Program-made: the position numbers and the translations under genes
Notes under the pieces: model-generated
The model's database searches: none
The model's input: only the letters and a program-made list of their open reading frames with translations
What the model was told of the DNA's origin: nothing
In this document: piece by piece, positions 16,283 through 25,948 of the stretch
Numbering within the stretch: position 1 is the stretch's first letter
Layout: the number at the start of each line of letters is the position of its first letter
NCBI RefSeq assembly: GCF_022179765.1
Contig: NZ_BPRE01000011.1
Coordinates: 62,001 to 126,000, forward strand
Reading direction: 5' to 3'
Length of the DNA stretch: 64,000 nt
From: Methylorubrum suomiense
Lineage (GTDB): Bacteria > Pseudomonadota > Alphaproteobacteria > Rhizobiales > Beijerinckiaceae

Positions 16283-17502
16283 CCCGCCTGCGCCGCGATC
16301 CGCGGGCCGAGCGGACAGCCATCCAGGTCGCTGGCGCCGCCCGCCCCCGCTACGACCGCACCGCGCGACGCAGCAGCAGCGGCAGCGGACGTCCGCGCCG
16401 CGATCCGCGGGCCGAGCGCGCCGGCCAGCGCGTCGTCGGCGAGGCGCGCCCGCGCTTCGATCTCAGCCAAGTGATCCGCGTCGAAGGGCCGGTGATCGCC
16501 GACACGCAGCCGCGGGCAACGACGGCGCCGGCGCCCCCCAAGATCCTGATCGTCGAGGATCCGGCCTTCCTCGTCGCGGTGGTACCGGACGCTCCCGGCG
16601 GGCGGCTCTCGGCCCATGATCGGCAGGTGCTCGGTGCCGCCCGGGCCCTGGCCGGCCGCGAGGGCGCGGTGGCGCTCCTCACCCTCGGCGCCTGCGAAGG
16701 CCCCGGCCCGGCCGGTGCCGACCGGTGGATCCGGCTCGACGACGGCACGGAGGCGTACGATCCCGCCGGCCGGGCCGCCCGGATCGCGGCGGCGCTCAAC
16801 GGTCTGAAGCCCCGCCACATCCTGTTTCCCGAATCCCTCGACGGGGGCGACCTCGCCCGCCGCGTCGCGGTTCGCATGGGCGAGCCGCTCTTCACCAATG
16901 CCGAAGTGGTCGCCGCGAACGGTCTCGTTCGCCCGGCCAAGGGACGCCGGGTCGAGCAGCGCATCGCGCCGGGCCTGCTCACGACCGTCGCGCCGGATGC
17001 GGTGGCCGATTATGCCGGCCCTCCGCGGGAGGCGCGTCCCGTGGCGGTCGAGACCGAAGCCGCGAGTCCAGCCAAACTGCGAATCCTGGCGGCCGCGCGC
17101 GTTCCGGCGGATCCGGCCACGGTGCCCCTGGCGCTCGCCGAGTTCGTGGCCTCGGCGGGCAACGGCATCACCGATCTCGATACCTTCCGGACGCTCGTTG
17201 CGGCTCTGCGCGCCACGCCGGGGGCGAGCCGCGTTCTGTGCGACGCCGGATTGATGCCGCGCCATACCCAGGTCGGCGCCTCAGGCACGGTGCTCGCCGC
17301 GACCTGCTACTTCGCCCTCGGCATTTCCGGGGCACCGCAGCACCTCCAGGGCGTCGCCGGCTGTGAGCACGTCGTGGCGGTCAACACCGACCTGCATGCC
17401 GCGATGATCGAGCGTGCCGGCCTCGCCATCGTGCAGGATGCGCAGATCGTGATGCCGGCGCTCCTGCGATTACTGGCACAGGAAACGGGAGAGACGCCTT
17501 GA
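16279..17502 (+). CDS. etfA: Electron transfer flavoprotein alpha subunit (betaine locus)
   Basis: 407-residue ETF-alpha dedicated to this pathway; ETF alpha/beta carries electrons from dimethylglycine oxidation. The FAD-binding C-terminal domain is clear: CDAGLMPRHTQVGASGTVL, YFALGISGAPQHLQGVAGCEHVVAVNTD. The N-terminus has an odd 70-residue Arg-rich extension in which residues 3-26 and 38-61 are near repeats (both RRDPRAER..ARPR[YF]D), absent from ordinary ETF-alpha. Start overlaps the dgcB stop (ATGA at 16279-16282) and the stop overlaps the TTG of the beta gene. The order dgcA-dgcB-etfA-etfB follows Pseudomonas. It is distinct from housekeeping ETF, expected elsewhere. Confidence 0.87.
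   Translation: MTRLRRDPRAERTAIQVAGAARPRYDRTARRSSSGSGRPRRDPRAERAGQRVVGEARPRFDLSQVIRVEGPVIADTQPRATTAPAPPKILIVEDPAFLVAVVPDAPGGRLSAHDRQVLGAARALAGREGAVALLTLGACEGPGPAGADRWIRLDDGTEAYDPAGRAARIAAALNGLKPRHILFPESLDGGDLARRVAVRMGEPLFTNAEVVAANGLVRPAKGRRVEQRIAPGLLTTVAPDAVADYAGPPREARPVAVETEAASPAKLRILAAARVPADPATVPLALAEFVASAGNGITDLDTFRTLVAALRATPGASRVLCDAGLMPRHTQVGASGTVLAATCYFALGISGAPQHLQGVAGCEHVVAVNTDLHAAMIERAGLAIVQDAQIVMPALLRLLAQETGETP
16290..16418 (+). repeat. Direct repeat inside the ETF-alpha gene
   Basis: An identical 24-base segment, starting GCGCCGCGATCCGCGG, occurs at 16290-16313 and 16395-16418, offset 105 bp (exactly 35 codons). It encodes the duplicated RRDPRAER motif; flanking codons are similar but diverged, so this is an in-frame segmental duplication. 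Confidence 0.85.
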
Positions 17503-18308
17503 AGATCGCGGTTTTGCTCTCCGCCGGGCGCCACCCGGTGTCCGGAGCGGCGGTCCTACCGCGCATGGAGGCGCAAGCCATCCGCCTTGCCGCAGGTTTG
17601 GGCGAGGCCATCGGCCTGCATGCCGGGCCCGATGCCGCGGCGGTGCGCGAGGCCCTCGGTCTCGGCCTCGCCCGCATCGAGCACGTGGCAATCCCGGAGG
17701 GGGGCGACCCGGTGCCCGCCCTCATCGCCCGGCTCGCTGCGCTGGCGCCGGATCTCGTCCTGGCCGGGCGGCGCGGTCAGGGTGGTGCGGAGAGCGGGAT
17801 CGTCCCCTACGCGCTGGCCGATGCGCTCGACCTGCTGCTCATCCCCGACGTCATCGCGGTGACGTCCGGTGACGGGGCGGGGACATTGACCCTCGATCAG
17901 AGCCTCGGCCGCGGTGCCCTGCGCCGGGTGAGCCTGCGCGGACCGGTCCTCGCGACGGTGCATCCGGATGCGCCGCCCCCCCTCGCCTATGCCTATGGCC
18001 GCGCTCGCCGGGGAAGCATCGACGGCCTCGGCTCCGCCCCGACCCTCACCGCGGGCCCGGATATGGCCGTCGAGGAGCGGCCATATCGGCGTCGTCCCAA
18101 GCTCGTGAAGGGAGCACCCACCGGGGGCTCCGCGGCGGAGCGGCTGAAAGCTGCGACCGGCGAGTCGGGCTCGGCCGCCAAGGGCCGTCTCCTCGTGGAG
18201 CCCGATCCCGAGGAGGCCGCGCGCGAGATCCTGGCCTACCTGCGCCAGATCGGCGTGCTGGCCGCTTCCAGCGGAGCGTCGAGCGACGCTTCGACACCAA
18301 CCCCGTGA
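17499..18308 (+). CDS. etfB: Electron transfer flavoprotein beta subunit (betaine locus)
   Basis: 269-residue ETF-beta partner of the preceding gene. The ETF fold is seen in KIAVLLSAGRHPVSG, LVLAGRRGQGG and LLLIPDVIAVTSGDG, but the protein is divergent from housekeeping ETF-beta, with a basic C-terminal part (YRRRPKLVKGAPTGG) and a Ser/Ala-rich tail. It starts at TTG overlapping the upstream stop (TTGA at 17499-17502), so synthesis is coupled to the alpha subunit. The YbaK-type gene follows after 10 bp. Confidence 0.85.
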   Translation: MKIAVLLSAGRHPVSGAAVLPRMEAQAIRLAAGLGEAIGLHAGPDAAAVREALGLGLARIEHVAIPEGGDPVPALIARLAALAPDLVLAGRRGQGGAESGIVPYALADALDLLLIPDVIAVTSGDGAGTLTLDQSLGRGALRRVSLRGPVLATVHPDAPPPLAYAYGRARRGSIDGLGSAPTLTAGPDMAVEERPYRRRPKLVKGAPTGGSAAERLKAATGESGSAAKGRLLVEPDPEEAAREILAYLRQIGVLAASSGASSDASTPTP

Positions 18309-18318
18309 GACGGACGCG

Positions 18319-18843
18319 ATGCCACTGACTTCCGACGACCTCCTGACCCGCCTGCGCGAGCACGGCATCGCCTATACGCTGTTCGAGCATCCGCCGGTTC
18401 TGACCGTCGAGGCGATGATGGCGGTCTGCGGCGACATTGCCGGGGCGCACACCAAGAACCTGTTCCTGCGCGACGGGAAGAAGACATACTTCCTCGTCAC
18501 CCTTCACCACGACGCGGCCGTCGATCTCAAGGCGTTCCGATCCGTGCTCGGCGCCCGCGGTGGACTGTCCTTCGCGAGCGCGGACGCGCTGCGCGAGCAA
18601 CTCGGCGTGGAGAGCGGGGCCGTCTCGCCCCTGGCCGCGCTGAACGCGGAACCCGGCACCGTGAGGGTCTTCATTCAGGACAGCCTGCTGTCGGCGGCCC
18701 GCGTCAACATTCACCCGCTGGTCAGCACCCGCACCCTCAACCTCGCGCCGGGCGACCTTGTGGCGGCGCTCCGCGCCGAAGGTCACGAGGCCACGGCCTT
18801 CGCCCTGCCGGAGGCCGGCGCCGAGCCCGCAGCCGTGGCTTGA
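18319..18843 (+). CDS. YbaK/ProX-type aminoacyl-tRNA deacylase
   Basis: 174-residue trans-editing protein of the YbaK/EbsC/ProX family, which hydrolyses mischarged tRNA-Pro (for ProXp-ala, Ala-tRNA-Pro). Family features: HGIAYTLFEHPPVLTVEAMM, then GAHTKNLFLRDGKKTYFLVTL with the conserved Lys at about 46, and HPLVSTRTL near the end. It is the last gene of the dgcA-to-etfB run, 10 bp after etfB, so co-transcription is likely. A link to betaine metabolism is not obvious; it may simply share the promoter. Confidence 0.88.
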   Translation: MPLTSDDLLTRLREHGIAYTLFEHPPVLTVEAMMAVCGDIAGAHTKNLFLRDGKKTYFLVTLHHDAAVDLKAFRSVLGARGGLSFASADALREQLGVESGAVSPLAALNAEPGTVRVFIQDSLLSAARVNIHPLVSTRTLNLAPGDLVAALRAEGHEATAFALPEAGAEPAAVA

Positions 18844-18848
18844 AGCGA

Positions 18849-19070
18849 TCAAGCCGCCTGCAGAAGGGGGCGAAAGGGCATCTCGAACAGCGGCGCGGAC
18901 GAGCGAGCGATCTCCGGCAGGACGATCTCCTCCGTCACGGTCAGGCGACCGAGATCGACGCGGGTCAGGCCGATATCGTCGAGAGCCGCGTCGCTCAAGT
19001 CGGCGAGTGCGACTTCCATCTCCTTGGTGCGGAGGTAGGAGAGAACACTTTCCGTAATCTTGATGAACAT
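18849..19070 (-). CDS. DUF1127-like small protein
   Basis: 73-residue protein MFIKITESVLSYLRTKEM followed by the DUF1127-like motif LADLSDAALDDIGLTRVDL and a C-terminal tail of Ile, Leu and Pro. DUF1127 (YjiS) proteins are small and often stress- or RNA-linked in alphaproteobacteria. This one lacks the usual Arg-rich run, so assignment rests on the LSDAxLxDIGLTR core. The ATG at 19070 is picked because upstream in-frame residues look non-coding. It is convergent with the YbaK-type gene with 5 bp between stops. Confidence 0.75.
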   Translation of the reverse strand: MFIKITESVLSYLRTKEMEVALADLSDAALDDIGLTRVDLGRLTVTEEIVLPEIARSSAPLFEMPFRPLLQAA

Positions 19071-19383
19071 GGTATTAACCTCGAACCCGTGGCCGCTCGA
19101 CTTGAACTCGGCGGCTCGACACAGTCCGAATATGACCTTTGTTGCGGTGCGGGAGGAGCGTCGGTTCTGAAGATCAGCTGCGCTCGGCGCGCATGCATTG
19201 GGCAGAATGTGATCAATCGGAGCAGGGTGGCGCGTTTTGATGCATATCAAGCACGGTGGGGCTTTCGCTCCCTCCCCGCTCGATCCACTCGTCCTGCCGT
19301 GACCAGGGTTGCCCGATACGGGCTTTTTCGAAGACCGCCTCCTCTTTGAACGGCCGACACCCTCCCGGCACCTTCCCAATACG
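19071..19383. other. Intergenic gap upstream of DUF1127 gene
   Basis: About 310 bp with lower GC than its neighbours (for example TTGATGCATATCAAGC near 19236), fitting a promoter region for the leftward DUF1127 gene. No credible coding region or RNA gene was seen. Confidence 0.4.
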
Positions 19384-19416
19384 AAAAGCCCCCTCTCCCG
19401 GGTGGAAGAGGGGGCT
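19383..19416 (-). terminator. Intrinsic terminator of the sox-sdaA operon
   Basis: Perfect 10-bp stem: AGCCCCCTCT (19387-19396) and AGAGGGGGCT (19407-19416). Read leftward it is followed by TTTTCGT, a classic U-tract, 46 bp after the sdaA stop. Confidence 0.85.
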
Positions 19417-19461
19417 GTAATTTTGGACAGCGCTTGGATCGGAACCGAGCGGCTTGTGCCG

Positions 19462-20826
19462 TTAGCAAGCGGCGACGTTGACGGCGAGCCCTCCCAGGGA
19501 GGTCTCCTTGTACTTGTCCTGCATGTCGTGGCCGGTCTGCCGCATCGTCTCGATGACCTCGTCCAGGGTCACGTAGTGGATGCCGTCGCCGCGCAGGGCC
19601 AGGGAGGCGGCGGCGACCGCCTTGTTGGCCCCGAAGGCGTTGCGCTCGATGCACGGGATCTGGACCAGCCCGCCGATCGGATCGCAGGTCATGCCGAGAT
19701 GGTGCTCCATCGCGATCTCGGCGGCGTTCTCGACCTGCAGGGCACTGCCGCCCAGCACCGCGGCGAGTCCTGCGGCGGCCATGGCGGCGGCCGAGCCGAC
19801 CTCACCCTGGCAGCCGACCTCGGCACCGGAAATCGAGGCGCGGCGCTTGATCAGTCCGCCGATGGCCGCCGCCGTGAGCAGGAAGTCGCGCCCGTGGGCA
19901 TCGCACCAGCCGGGGCAGAACTCGACGATGTAGCGGAGGACCGCCGGCACGATACCCGCCGCGCCGTTGGTCGGCGCGGTGACGACCCGGCCGCCGGAGG
20001 CGTTCTCCTCGTTGACCGCGAGGGCGAACAAGCTGATCCAGTCCATGACCTCATGGGCCGGACGGCTGTTCGAGAGCCGCCCTTCCTGGAGCTGGGCGTA
20101 GAGACGCTTGGCGCGGCGACGCACCTTGAGACCGCCGGGCAGCTCGCCATCCATTCGAAGCCCGCGCTCGATACAGGCGAGCATCGCATCGCGGATCGCG
20201 TCGAGCCCGGCCTCGATCTCGGCTTCGGAGCGGAGCGCCCGCTCGTTCTCCATCTGCACGTGGGCGATGCTCAGGCCTGTCTCGGCACAGACGGCCAGGA
20301 GTTCGGCGGCGCTGGCGAAGGGATGGGGCACGGCGACGCCGTCATGTGCACCGCCTTCGGCCTCGCCCTCGTCCACCACGAAACCGCCACCGATCGAGTA
20401 GCAGACCGTCTCGGCCAGCACGTCGCCGCCGGCGTCATGGGCGCGAAAGCGCATGCCGTTGGTGTGGCGCGGCAGGATCTCGGTGAAATTGAAGACGAGG
20501 TCGCGGGCCGGCTCGAAGGTGACGCTTCCGGCATCCCCCGGAAGATCGAGGGCGCCGCGTTCGGTCAGCGCACGCGTGTAATCGGGCACGCGGTCGGGAT
20601 CGACGGTCGCCGGATCCTGACCCAGCAGGCCGAGGAAGATCGCCACGTCGGTGCCGTGTCCGCGGCCGGTCCAGGCGAGGGACCCGAAGATCTCCGCGCT
20701 GATCCGGGCGATCCCGGCCTGTCCAGCGAGCCGCTCGCGGAAGCGGCGGGCCGCGATCATCGGGCCGACCGTGTGCGAGCTCGACGGTCCGATGCCGATC
20801 TTGAACAGGTCGAAGACGCTGATCAT
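19462..20826 (-). CDS. sdaA: L-serine ammonia-lyase (iron-sulfur dependent)
   Basis: 454-residue single-chain L-serine dehydratase converting serine to pyruvate and ammonia with a [4Fe-4S] cluster; length equals the E. coli enzyme. The beta-domain begins [23 protein letters not shown], with cluster Cys candidates in [20 protein letters not shown] and [19 protein letters not shown]. It is the last gene of the soxBDAG operon; its ATG overlaps the soxG stop (ATGA, 20826-20823). Placement after sarcosine oxidase gives glycine to serine to pyruvate as the end of betaine catabolism; the intervening glyA is not in this window. Confidence 0.95.
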   Translation of the reverse strand: MISVFDLFKIGIGPSSSHTVGPMIAARRFRERLAGQAGIARISAEIFGSLAWTGRGHGTDVAIFLGLLGQDPATVDPDRVPDYTRALTERGALDLPGDAGSVTFEPARDLVFNFTEILPRHTNGMRFRAHDAGGDVLAETVCYSIGGGFVVDEGEAEGGAHDGVAVPHPFASAAELLAVCAETGLSIAHVQMENERALRSEAEIEAGLDAIRDAMLACIERGLRMDGELPGGLKVRRRAKRLYAQLQEGRLSNSRPAHEVMDWISLFALAVNEENASGGRVVTAPTNGAAGIVPAVLRYIVEFCPGWCDAHGRDFLLTAAAIGGLIKRRASISGAEVGCQGEVGSAAAMAAAGLAAVLGGSALQVENAAEIAMEHHLGMTCDPIGGLVQIPCIERNAFGANKAVAAASLALRGDGIHYVTLDEVIETMRQTGHDMQDKYKETSLGGLAVNVAAC

Positions 20827-21389
20827 CCCTCGCCGATCCCGAAAGCCGCCTCCTTGAGGAAGCCATGGACGTAGGTGGCGAAGGAGCGCCAGCATTCCAC
20901 CCGGTAGCGGGCCCCTGGGCCGGCGCGGCGAATCAGCACGATCTCGGCCTTGCCGAGCAGGGTGCGGGTCGCGCGTCCCGCCGGGAAAGCGGTCTCGCCG
21001 AGATCCAGCGGGCAGCCGGCATTGAGGAGTTCGGCGGCACGGAGGCCCTCGACATCGATCCCGACATTGCGGTGCGACACGTCGACGAGGGAATGCGCCC
21101 GAGTGCCGAGATCGCTCGCCACCGAATTCGCGACCAGATCGGCCTCGCTCTCGGGGGCGCCGATCAGCCACTCGTCCGGACCGAGGCGGGCGATCCAACG
21201 GCGATCATCGCCCGATACTGTATTGATCGGCCGGTCCAGGGGCAGTCCGGCGACCTCTCCCTCGGCTGAGCGTACCCGCAGAACGAACCGTGCCTCGGCG
21301 TCGGCGGGGCGGATCGCGACGCCGCTCGGCCGGGCCTCGGCCCGGCCGAGCGGCAGGGCGCGGGCAGTGCGGTAACGGACCTCAAGCAT
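20823..21389 (-). CDS. soxG: Sarcosine oxidase gamma subunit
   Basis: 188-residue gamma subunit of heterotetrameric sarcosine oxidase, which oxidatively demethylates sarcosine to glycine, H2O2 and, with THF, methylene-THF. Matches the family in DDRRWIARLGPDEWLIGAP, SLVDVSHRNVGIDVEG, AAELLNAGCPLDL and the C-terminal VECWRSFATYVHGFL. Its start overlaps soxA by 8 bp and its stop overlaps the sdaA start by 4 bp. Confidence 0.93.
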   Translation of the reverse strand: MLEVRYRTARALPLGRAEARPSGVAIRPADAEARFVLRVRSAEGEVAGLPLDRPINTVSGDDRRWIARLGPDEWLIGAPESEADLVANSVASDLGTRAHSLVDVSHRNVGIDVEGLRAAELLNAGCPLDLGETAFPAGRATRTLLGKAEIVLIRRAGPGARYRVECWRSFATYVHGFLKEAAFGIGEG

Positions 21390-24372
21390 TGACGCGCTCT
21401 CCTGTCGTGTCGAAGAAGACCGGCTCGCTCACGGTCGCGCGGGTGAAGCCGTCGGGCGTGGTGATGTGGAGTGTCCGCCCCATCAGGGAGCGCCCGTCCG
21501 CCACCAGCGCGAGCGCGATGGAGCGGTTGCAATTCGGGCTCCAGTAGCTCGACGTGACGTGGCCGAGCATGCGCATCGGGATCGGCTGGTTCGGATCGGC
21601 GACGATCTGAGCGCCCTCATCGAGGACGGTCTTGGGATCCTCGGTGATGAGACCGATCAGCTGCTTGCGGCCCGTGGTGGCGATGACGTCGGGGCGCGCC
21701 AGCGAGCGCTTGCCGACGAAATCGGTCTTCGTCTTGGCGATCATGCCGGCCAAGCCGACATCGTCCGGCGTCACCGTGCCGTCGGTCTCCTGACCGACGA
21801 TGATGTAGCCCTTCTCGGCCCGCAGCACGTGCATCGTCTCGGTGCCGTAGGGGGTGATGCCGTGCGGCTGCCCCGCCGCGAAGATCGCCTCCCACACTGC
21901 CAGGGCGTGGTCGGTCGGCACGTTGATCTCGAAGCCGAGCTCGCCCGTGAACGAGACCCGGAACAGTCGTGTCGGCACGCCGCAGATGGTGCCGGTGCGC
22001 ATGGCCATATGCGGGAAGGCTTGCGGCGAGAGATCGATGCCCTCGACCAGCGGCTCGATCACCTGGCGGGCCTTCGGGCCCTGGAGCGCGATCACCGCCC
22101 ATTGCTCGGTGGTCGAGGTCAGGAACACCTGGAGATCGGGCCACTCGGTCTGGAGATAATCCTCCATATGGGCGAGGACGCGCGCCGCCCCGCCCGTCGT
22201 CGTGGTGACGTGGAAGCAGGTGTCCGAGACGCGGGCGACGACGCCGTCGTCGAGGATGTAGCCGTCCTCCTTCAGCATCAGCCCGTAGCGACACCGGCCG
22301 TTGGCGAGCTTGGCCCAGGGATTCACGTACATCCGGTTCATGAACTCGGCGGCGTCGGGGCCGACGACCTCGATCTTGCCCAGCGTCGAGGCATCGAAGA
22401 TGCCGACATGCTCGCGCACCGCCTTGCACTCGCGGGCCACCGCGGCGTGGAGATCCTCGCCCGGCTTCGGGAAGTACCAGGCGCGCCGCCACAGGGCGAC
22501 GTTCTCGAAGGTGGCGCCGTGGCTCTGTGCCCAGCCGTGGATCGGCGTGGTGCGGATCGGATCGAACAGGGCGTGGCGCGCGGGACCCACCAGGGCGCCG
22601 AAGGTCACCGGCGTGTAGGGCGGGCGGAACGTCGTGGTGCCGACGGCGGGCAGAGGCTTGTCGAGCTGCCCGGCGACGATACCGAGGGCGTTCATGTTCG
22701 ACGTCTTGCCCTGGTCGGTCGCCATGCCGGTGGTGGTGTAGCGCTTGACGTGCTCGATCGACTGGAAGCCCTCGCGCACCGCGAGCTTGATGTCCTTGGC
22801 GGTCACGTCGTTCTGGAAGTCGATGAAGGCGCGCACCTTCTTCGGATCGTCATCGGTCGGCATCACCCGCACCGGCTGGAAGCCGGTGAGTGTCGGCGTG
22901 GCGGAGAAGGTCCTGCGCTCGTCCGAGCCCGCCGCCGCCGCGCCCGCGGCGAACCCCTCGGCGAGGCAGTCCGCCAGATCGTAGGTGCCCTTGGAGGCGC
23001 CGGCCGAACGCTCGGACTGTGCCGAGATGTTCGGGACGAAGGCGTCGAGCCGGTCGTCGTAGCGGAGCTTGCCGCGGGATTGCGAGAACAGGTGGACGGC
23101 GGGCGTCCAGCCGCCTGACATGCCGACCGCGTCGCAGGGAAGAACGCGACGGCCGCCGCACCGGCCGTCGCTCCCCACCGGCGCCACGATGAGACCCGTG
23201 ACGCGCTTGCGGCCCTTGGAGCCGACCACGGTGTGGCCGGTCAGCACTTCGCAGCCCGCTTGGCGCAGGCGAGCCACCTCCGGCCCGCAATCGGCCTCGA
23301 GGCGAAGATCGACGATCGTCACGGCGAGGCCGGCCTGCTTGGCCTCGAGGGCGGCCGTGTAGGCGGAGGCGCCGCTCGTGGCGAAGACGAGCGTGCGGCC
23401 CGGCGCGACGCCGTAGCGGTTGAGGAAGACCCGCACGCTCTCGGCGAGGAGGATGCCCGGCCGATCGTTGTCGGCGAAGACCAGGGGGCGCTCATGGGCG
23501 CCGCCGGCGAGCACGACCTCGCCCGCCCGCACCTGCCACAGGCGCTCCCGCGGTGCCTGACCCGACGCGGTCGGCAGATGGTCGGTGACGCGCTCGGCCA
23601 GGGCCACGTGATTGTGGTTGTAGTAGCCGAATGCGGTGGTCCGGGAGAGCAGGATGACGTTCTCGCGGCCGTCGAGATCGGCCAAGGTCTCTTCGAGCCA
23701 GCTCGCCGCCGGGCGGCCATCGATCTCGGCATTCGGGTCGTGCAGCAGCGAGCCGCCCGGCTCGGGCCCCTCATCGGCCAGGATGACGCGCTTGCCGGTC
23801 TTGGCGGCGGCCAGGGCCGCCGCGAGGCCGGCAGGGCCGGCGCCGACGATCAGCACGTCGCAATGGGCGTGGCGGTTGGCGTAGCGATCCGGATCGGCTT
23901 GCGTCGGCGCCTTGCCGAGACCGGCCGCGGCGCGGATGAACGGCTCGTAGACCTTGTCCCAGAACTTCCGGGGCCACATGAAGGTCTTGTAGTAGAAGCC
24001 GGCGACGAAAACCGGCGACAGCAGGTCGTTGACCGCGCCGATATCGTATTCCAGCGACGGCCAATGGTTCTGCGAATGGGTGCGCAGCCCGGAGCGGGCC
24101 TCGACCACGGAGGCGCGGTTGTTCGGATCGACCCGGCCGGGGCCGCGGTCGACCGAGAGCAACGCGCTCGGCTCGTCGGGGCCGTGGCTGAGGATGCCGC
24201 GGGGGCGGTGATACTTGAACGAGCGTCCGACGTGATGGATGCCGTTGGCGATCAGCGCCGAGGCGACGGTGTCGCCCTGGTAGCCGTGGATCGGCTTCCC
24301 GTTGAACTCGAAGACGATGGGGCGCGAGCGGTCGATACGGCCGCCACGGGACAATCTGAACGGCTGTGCCAT
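21382..24372 (-). CDS. soxA: Sarcosine oxidase alpha subunit
   Basis: 996-residue alpha subunit of tetrameric sarcosine oxidase. The order is an N-terminal 2Fe-2S-like fold (VFEFNGKPIHGYQGDTVASALIANG) that lacks cluster cysteines, an NAD-binding flavoprotein domain (DVLIVGAGPAGLAAALAAAKTG; GEVVLAGGAHERPLVF) and a C-terminal GcvT/aminomethyltransferase domain that binds tetrahydrofolate (FMNRMYVNPWAKLANGRCRYG; FRVSFTGELGFEINVP). Start ATG at 24372 lies one base past the soxD stop. Overlaps soxG by 8 bp, so the four subunits are coupled. Confidence 0.95.
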   Translation of the reverse strand: MAQPFRLSRGGRIDRSRPIVFEFNGKPIHGYQGDTVASALIANGIHHVGRSFKYHRPRGILSHGPDEPSALLSVDRGPGRVDPNNRASVVEARSGLRTHSQNHWPSLEYDIGAVNDLLSPVFVAGFYYKTFMWPRKFWDKVYEPFIRAAAGLGKAPTQADPDRYANRHAHCDVLIVGAGPAGLAAALAAAKTGKRVILADEGPEPGGSLLHDPNAEIDGRPAASWLEETLADLDGRENVILLSRTTAFGYYNHNHVALAERVTDHLPTASGQAPRERLWQVRAGEVVLAGGAHERPLVFADNDRPGILLAESVRVFLNRYGVAPGRTLVFATSGASAYTAALEAKQAGLAVTIVDLRLEADCGPEVARLRQAGCEVLTGHTVVGSKGRKRVTGLIVAPVGSDGRCGGRRVLPCDAVGMSGGWTPAVHLFSQSRGKLRYDDRLDAFVPNISAQSERSAGASKGTYDLADCLAEGFAAGAAAAGSDERRTFSATPTLTGFQPVRVMPTDDDPKKVRAFIDFQNDVTAKDIKLAVREGFQSIEHVKRYTTTGMATDQGKTSNMNALGIVAGQLDKPLPAVGTTTFRPPYTPVTFGALVGPARHALFDPIRTTPIHGWAQSHGATFENVALWRRAWYFPKPGEDLHAAVARECKAVREHVGIFDASTLGKIEVVGPDAAEFMNRMYVNPWAKLANGRCRYGLMLKEDGYILDDGVVARVSDTCFHVTTTTGGAARVLAHMEDYLQTEWPDLQVFLTSTTEQWAVIALQGPKARQVIEPLVEGIDLSPQAFPHMAMRTGTICGVPTRLFRVSFTGELGFEINVPTDHALAVWEAIFAAGQPHGITPYGTETMHVLRAEKGYIIVGQETDGTVTPDDVGLAGMIAKTKTDFVGKRSLARPDVIATTGRKQLIGLITEDPKTVLDEGAQIVADPNQPIPMRMLGHVTSSYWSPNCNRSIALALVADGRSLMGRTLHITTPDGFTRATVSEPVFFDTTGERVNA

Positions 24373-24373
24373 C

Positions 24374-24670
24374 TCACGCCCTCGCCTCGCTCTGGAGTTC
24401 GGAAATCGGTTGTGCGCCCATCGGATAGATCTCGATGAAGCGGTCGCTGACCGTGTCGCGCAGGGCGTTGAACCAGCGCCCGCAGCCATGGACGTGGCAC
24501 CAGCGCTCGGCGTGAACCCCGCGCGGGTTCTTCCGCACGAACAGGTATTCGGCCCAGGCCTCGTCGCTCTGGGCGCTCGGCGCCTCGGGCCGGGCGATAT
24601 GGGCTTGGCCGCCGCAACGAAACTCGGTCTCGGGGCGGTTGCCGCAATGGGGGCAGGCGATCAGCAGCAT
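24374..24670 (-). CDS. soxD: Sarcosine oxidase delta subunit
   Basis: 98-residue small subunit. Zinc ligands of the delta family are visible: MLLIACPHCGNRPETEF (Cys6, Cys9) and later ERWCHVHGCGRWFNALRDT. Length and motif match the SoxD family, which binds one Zn and stabilises the complex. 24 bp after soxB and 1 bp before soxA. Confidence 0.95.
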   Translation of the reverse strand: MLLIACPHCGNRPETEFRCGGQAHIARPEAPSAQSDEAWAEYLFVRKNPRGVHAERWCHVHGCGRWFNALRDTVSDRFIEIYPMGAQPISELQSEARA

Positions 24671-24694
24671 GGGTCGGGCTCCAGGCAGATCGGA

Positions 24695-25948
24695 TCAGTG
24701 CGCGACGGCTGCCGCCGCCGCCTCGTCGATGAGGCGGCCGGTGCGGAAGCGGTCGAGGGTGAAGGGCGCGTTGATCGTGTGCGGCTCGCCCGTCGCGAGG
24801 GTGTGGGCGAAGACGTGGCCGGATCCCGGCGTCGCCTTGAAGCCGCCGGTGCCCCAACCGCAATTGACGAAGAGGTTCTGGACCGGGGTCTTGCCGATGA
24901 TCGGCGACCGGTCGGGCGTCACGTCGACGATGCCGCCCCAGGAGCGCAGCATCCGCATCCGGGTGAATTGCGGGAACAGTTCGCAGATCGCGTCCAGCGT
25001 ATGGGTGGTGATGTGGAGGCCGCCCTGCTGGCTGTACGAGGTGTACTGATCCGTACCCGCGCCGATGACGAGTTCACCCTTGTCGGATTGCGAGATGTAG
25101 GCGTGGACCGCGTTCGACATCACCACGCAGGGGAAGACGGGCTTGACCGGCTCCGAGACCAGTGCCTGGAGCGGGTAGCTCTCCAGCGGCATCGATACGC
25201 CGGCCATGGACATGACCGTGGAGGTGTGTCCCGCGGCGACCACGCCGATCCGGCCCGCGCCGATGAAGCCGCGGCTCGTCTCGACGCCCACGGCCTTGCC
25301 CGAGGCGTCGCGCCGGATGCCGGTGACCTCGCAATTCTGGATGATGTCGACGCCGCGGGCATCGGCGCCGCGGGCGTAGCCCCAGGCCACCGCGTCGTGT
25401 CGGGCGGTGCCGGCCCGGCGCTGGAGCGCGCCGCCGAGGACGGGGTAGCGCAGACCGCCGCCGATATCGAGTGGCGGGCAGAATTCCTTGCACTCTTCCT
25501 TCGACAGCCACTCGTTGTCGATGCCGTTGAGGCGATTGGCGTAGACGTGGCGCTTGAAGCTCTGAACATCGTGGATGTTGTGCGCGAGCATCAGGACGCC
25601 GCGTTGCGAGAACATCACGTTGTAGTTCAGCTCCTGGGACAGGCCTTCCCAGAGCTTCAGAGCATGCTCGTAGAGGCCCGCGCTCTCGTCGTAGAGATAG
25701 TTCGAGCGGATGATCGTGGTGTTGCGGCCGGTATTGCCGCCACCGATCCAGCCCTTTTCCAGCACGGCGACATTGGTGATGCCGTGGACGGTGGCGAGAT
25801 AATAGGCGGTCGCGAGGCCATGGCCGCCGCCACCGACGATGACCACGTCGTAGCGGGGCTTCGGCTCGGGCGCGCGCCATTGGCGCCCCCAGCCGGTATG
25901 GCCCCGCATGGATTCGGAAAGCAGCGACGTGAGGGAGAAGCGGCGCAT
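24695..25948 (-). CDS. soxB: Sarcosine oxidase beta subunit
   Basis: 417-residue beta subunit carrying the FAD and covalent FMN where sarcosine is oxidised. FAD motif [20 protein letters not shown]; substrate and cofactor segments [22 protein letters not shown] and [16 protein letters not shown] follow. ATG at 25948 gives the standard [20 protein letters not shown] start. It is the first gene of soxBDAG-sdaA and is divergent from the gbdR-like gene. Confidence 0.96.
   Translation of the reverse strand: MRRFSLTSLLSESMRGHTGWGRQWRAPEPKPRYDVVIVGGGGHGLATAYYLATVHGITNVAVLEKGWIGGGNTGRNTTIIRSNYLYDESAGLYEHALKLWEGLSQELNYNVMFSQRGVLMLAHNIHDVQSFKRHVYANRLNGIDNEWLSKEECKEFCPPLDIGGGLRYPVLGGALQRRAGTARHDAVAWGYARGADARGVDIIQNCEVTGIRRDASGKAVGVETSRGFIGAGRIGVVAAGHTSTVMSMAGVSMPLESYPLQALVSEPVKPVFPCVVMSNAVHAYISQSDKGELVIGAGTDQYTSYSQQGGLHITTHTLDAICELFPQFTRMRMLRSWGGIVDVTPDRSPIIGKTPVQNLFVNCGWGTGGFKATPGSGHVFAHTLATGEPHTINAPFTLDRFRTGRLIDEAAAAAVAH

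Noticed and set aside
16279..18308. Housekeeping ETF genes
   Set aside because: The gene order (after dgcB), divergent ETF-beta and odd ETF-alpha N-terminus fit a pathway-specific pair rather than the beta-oxidation ETF.
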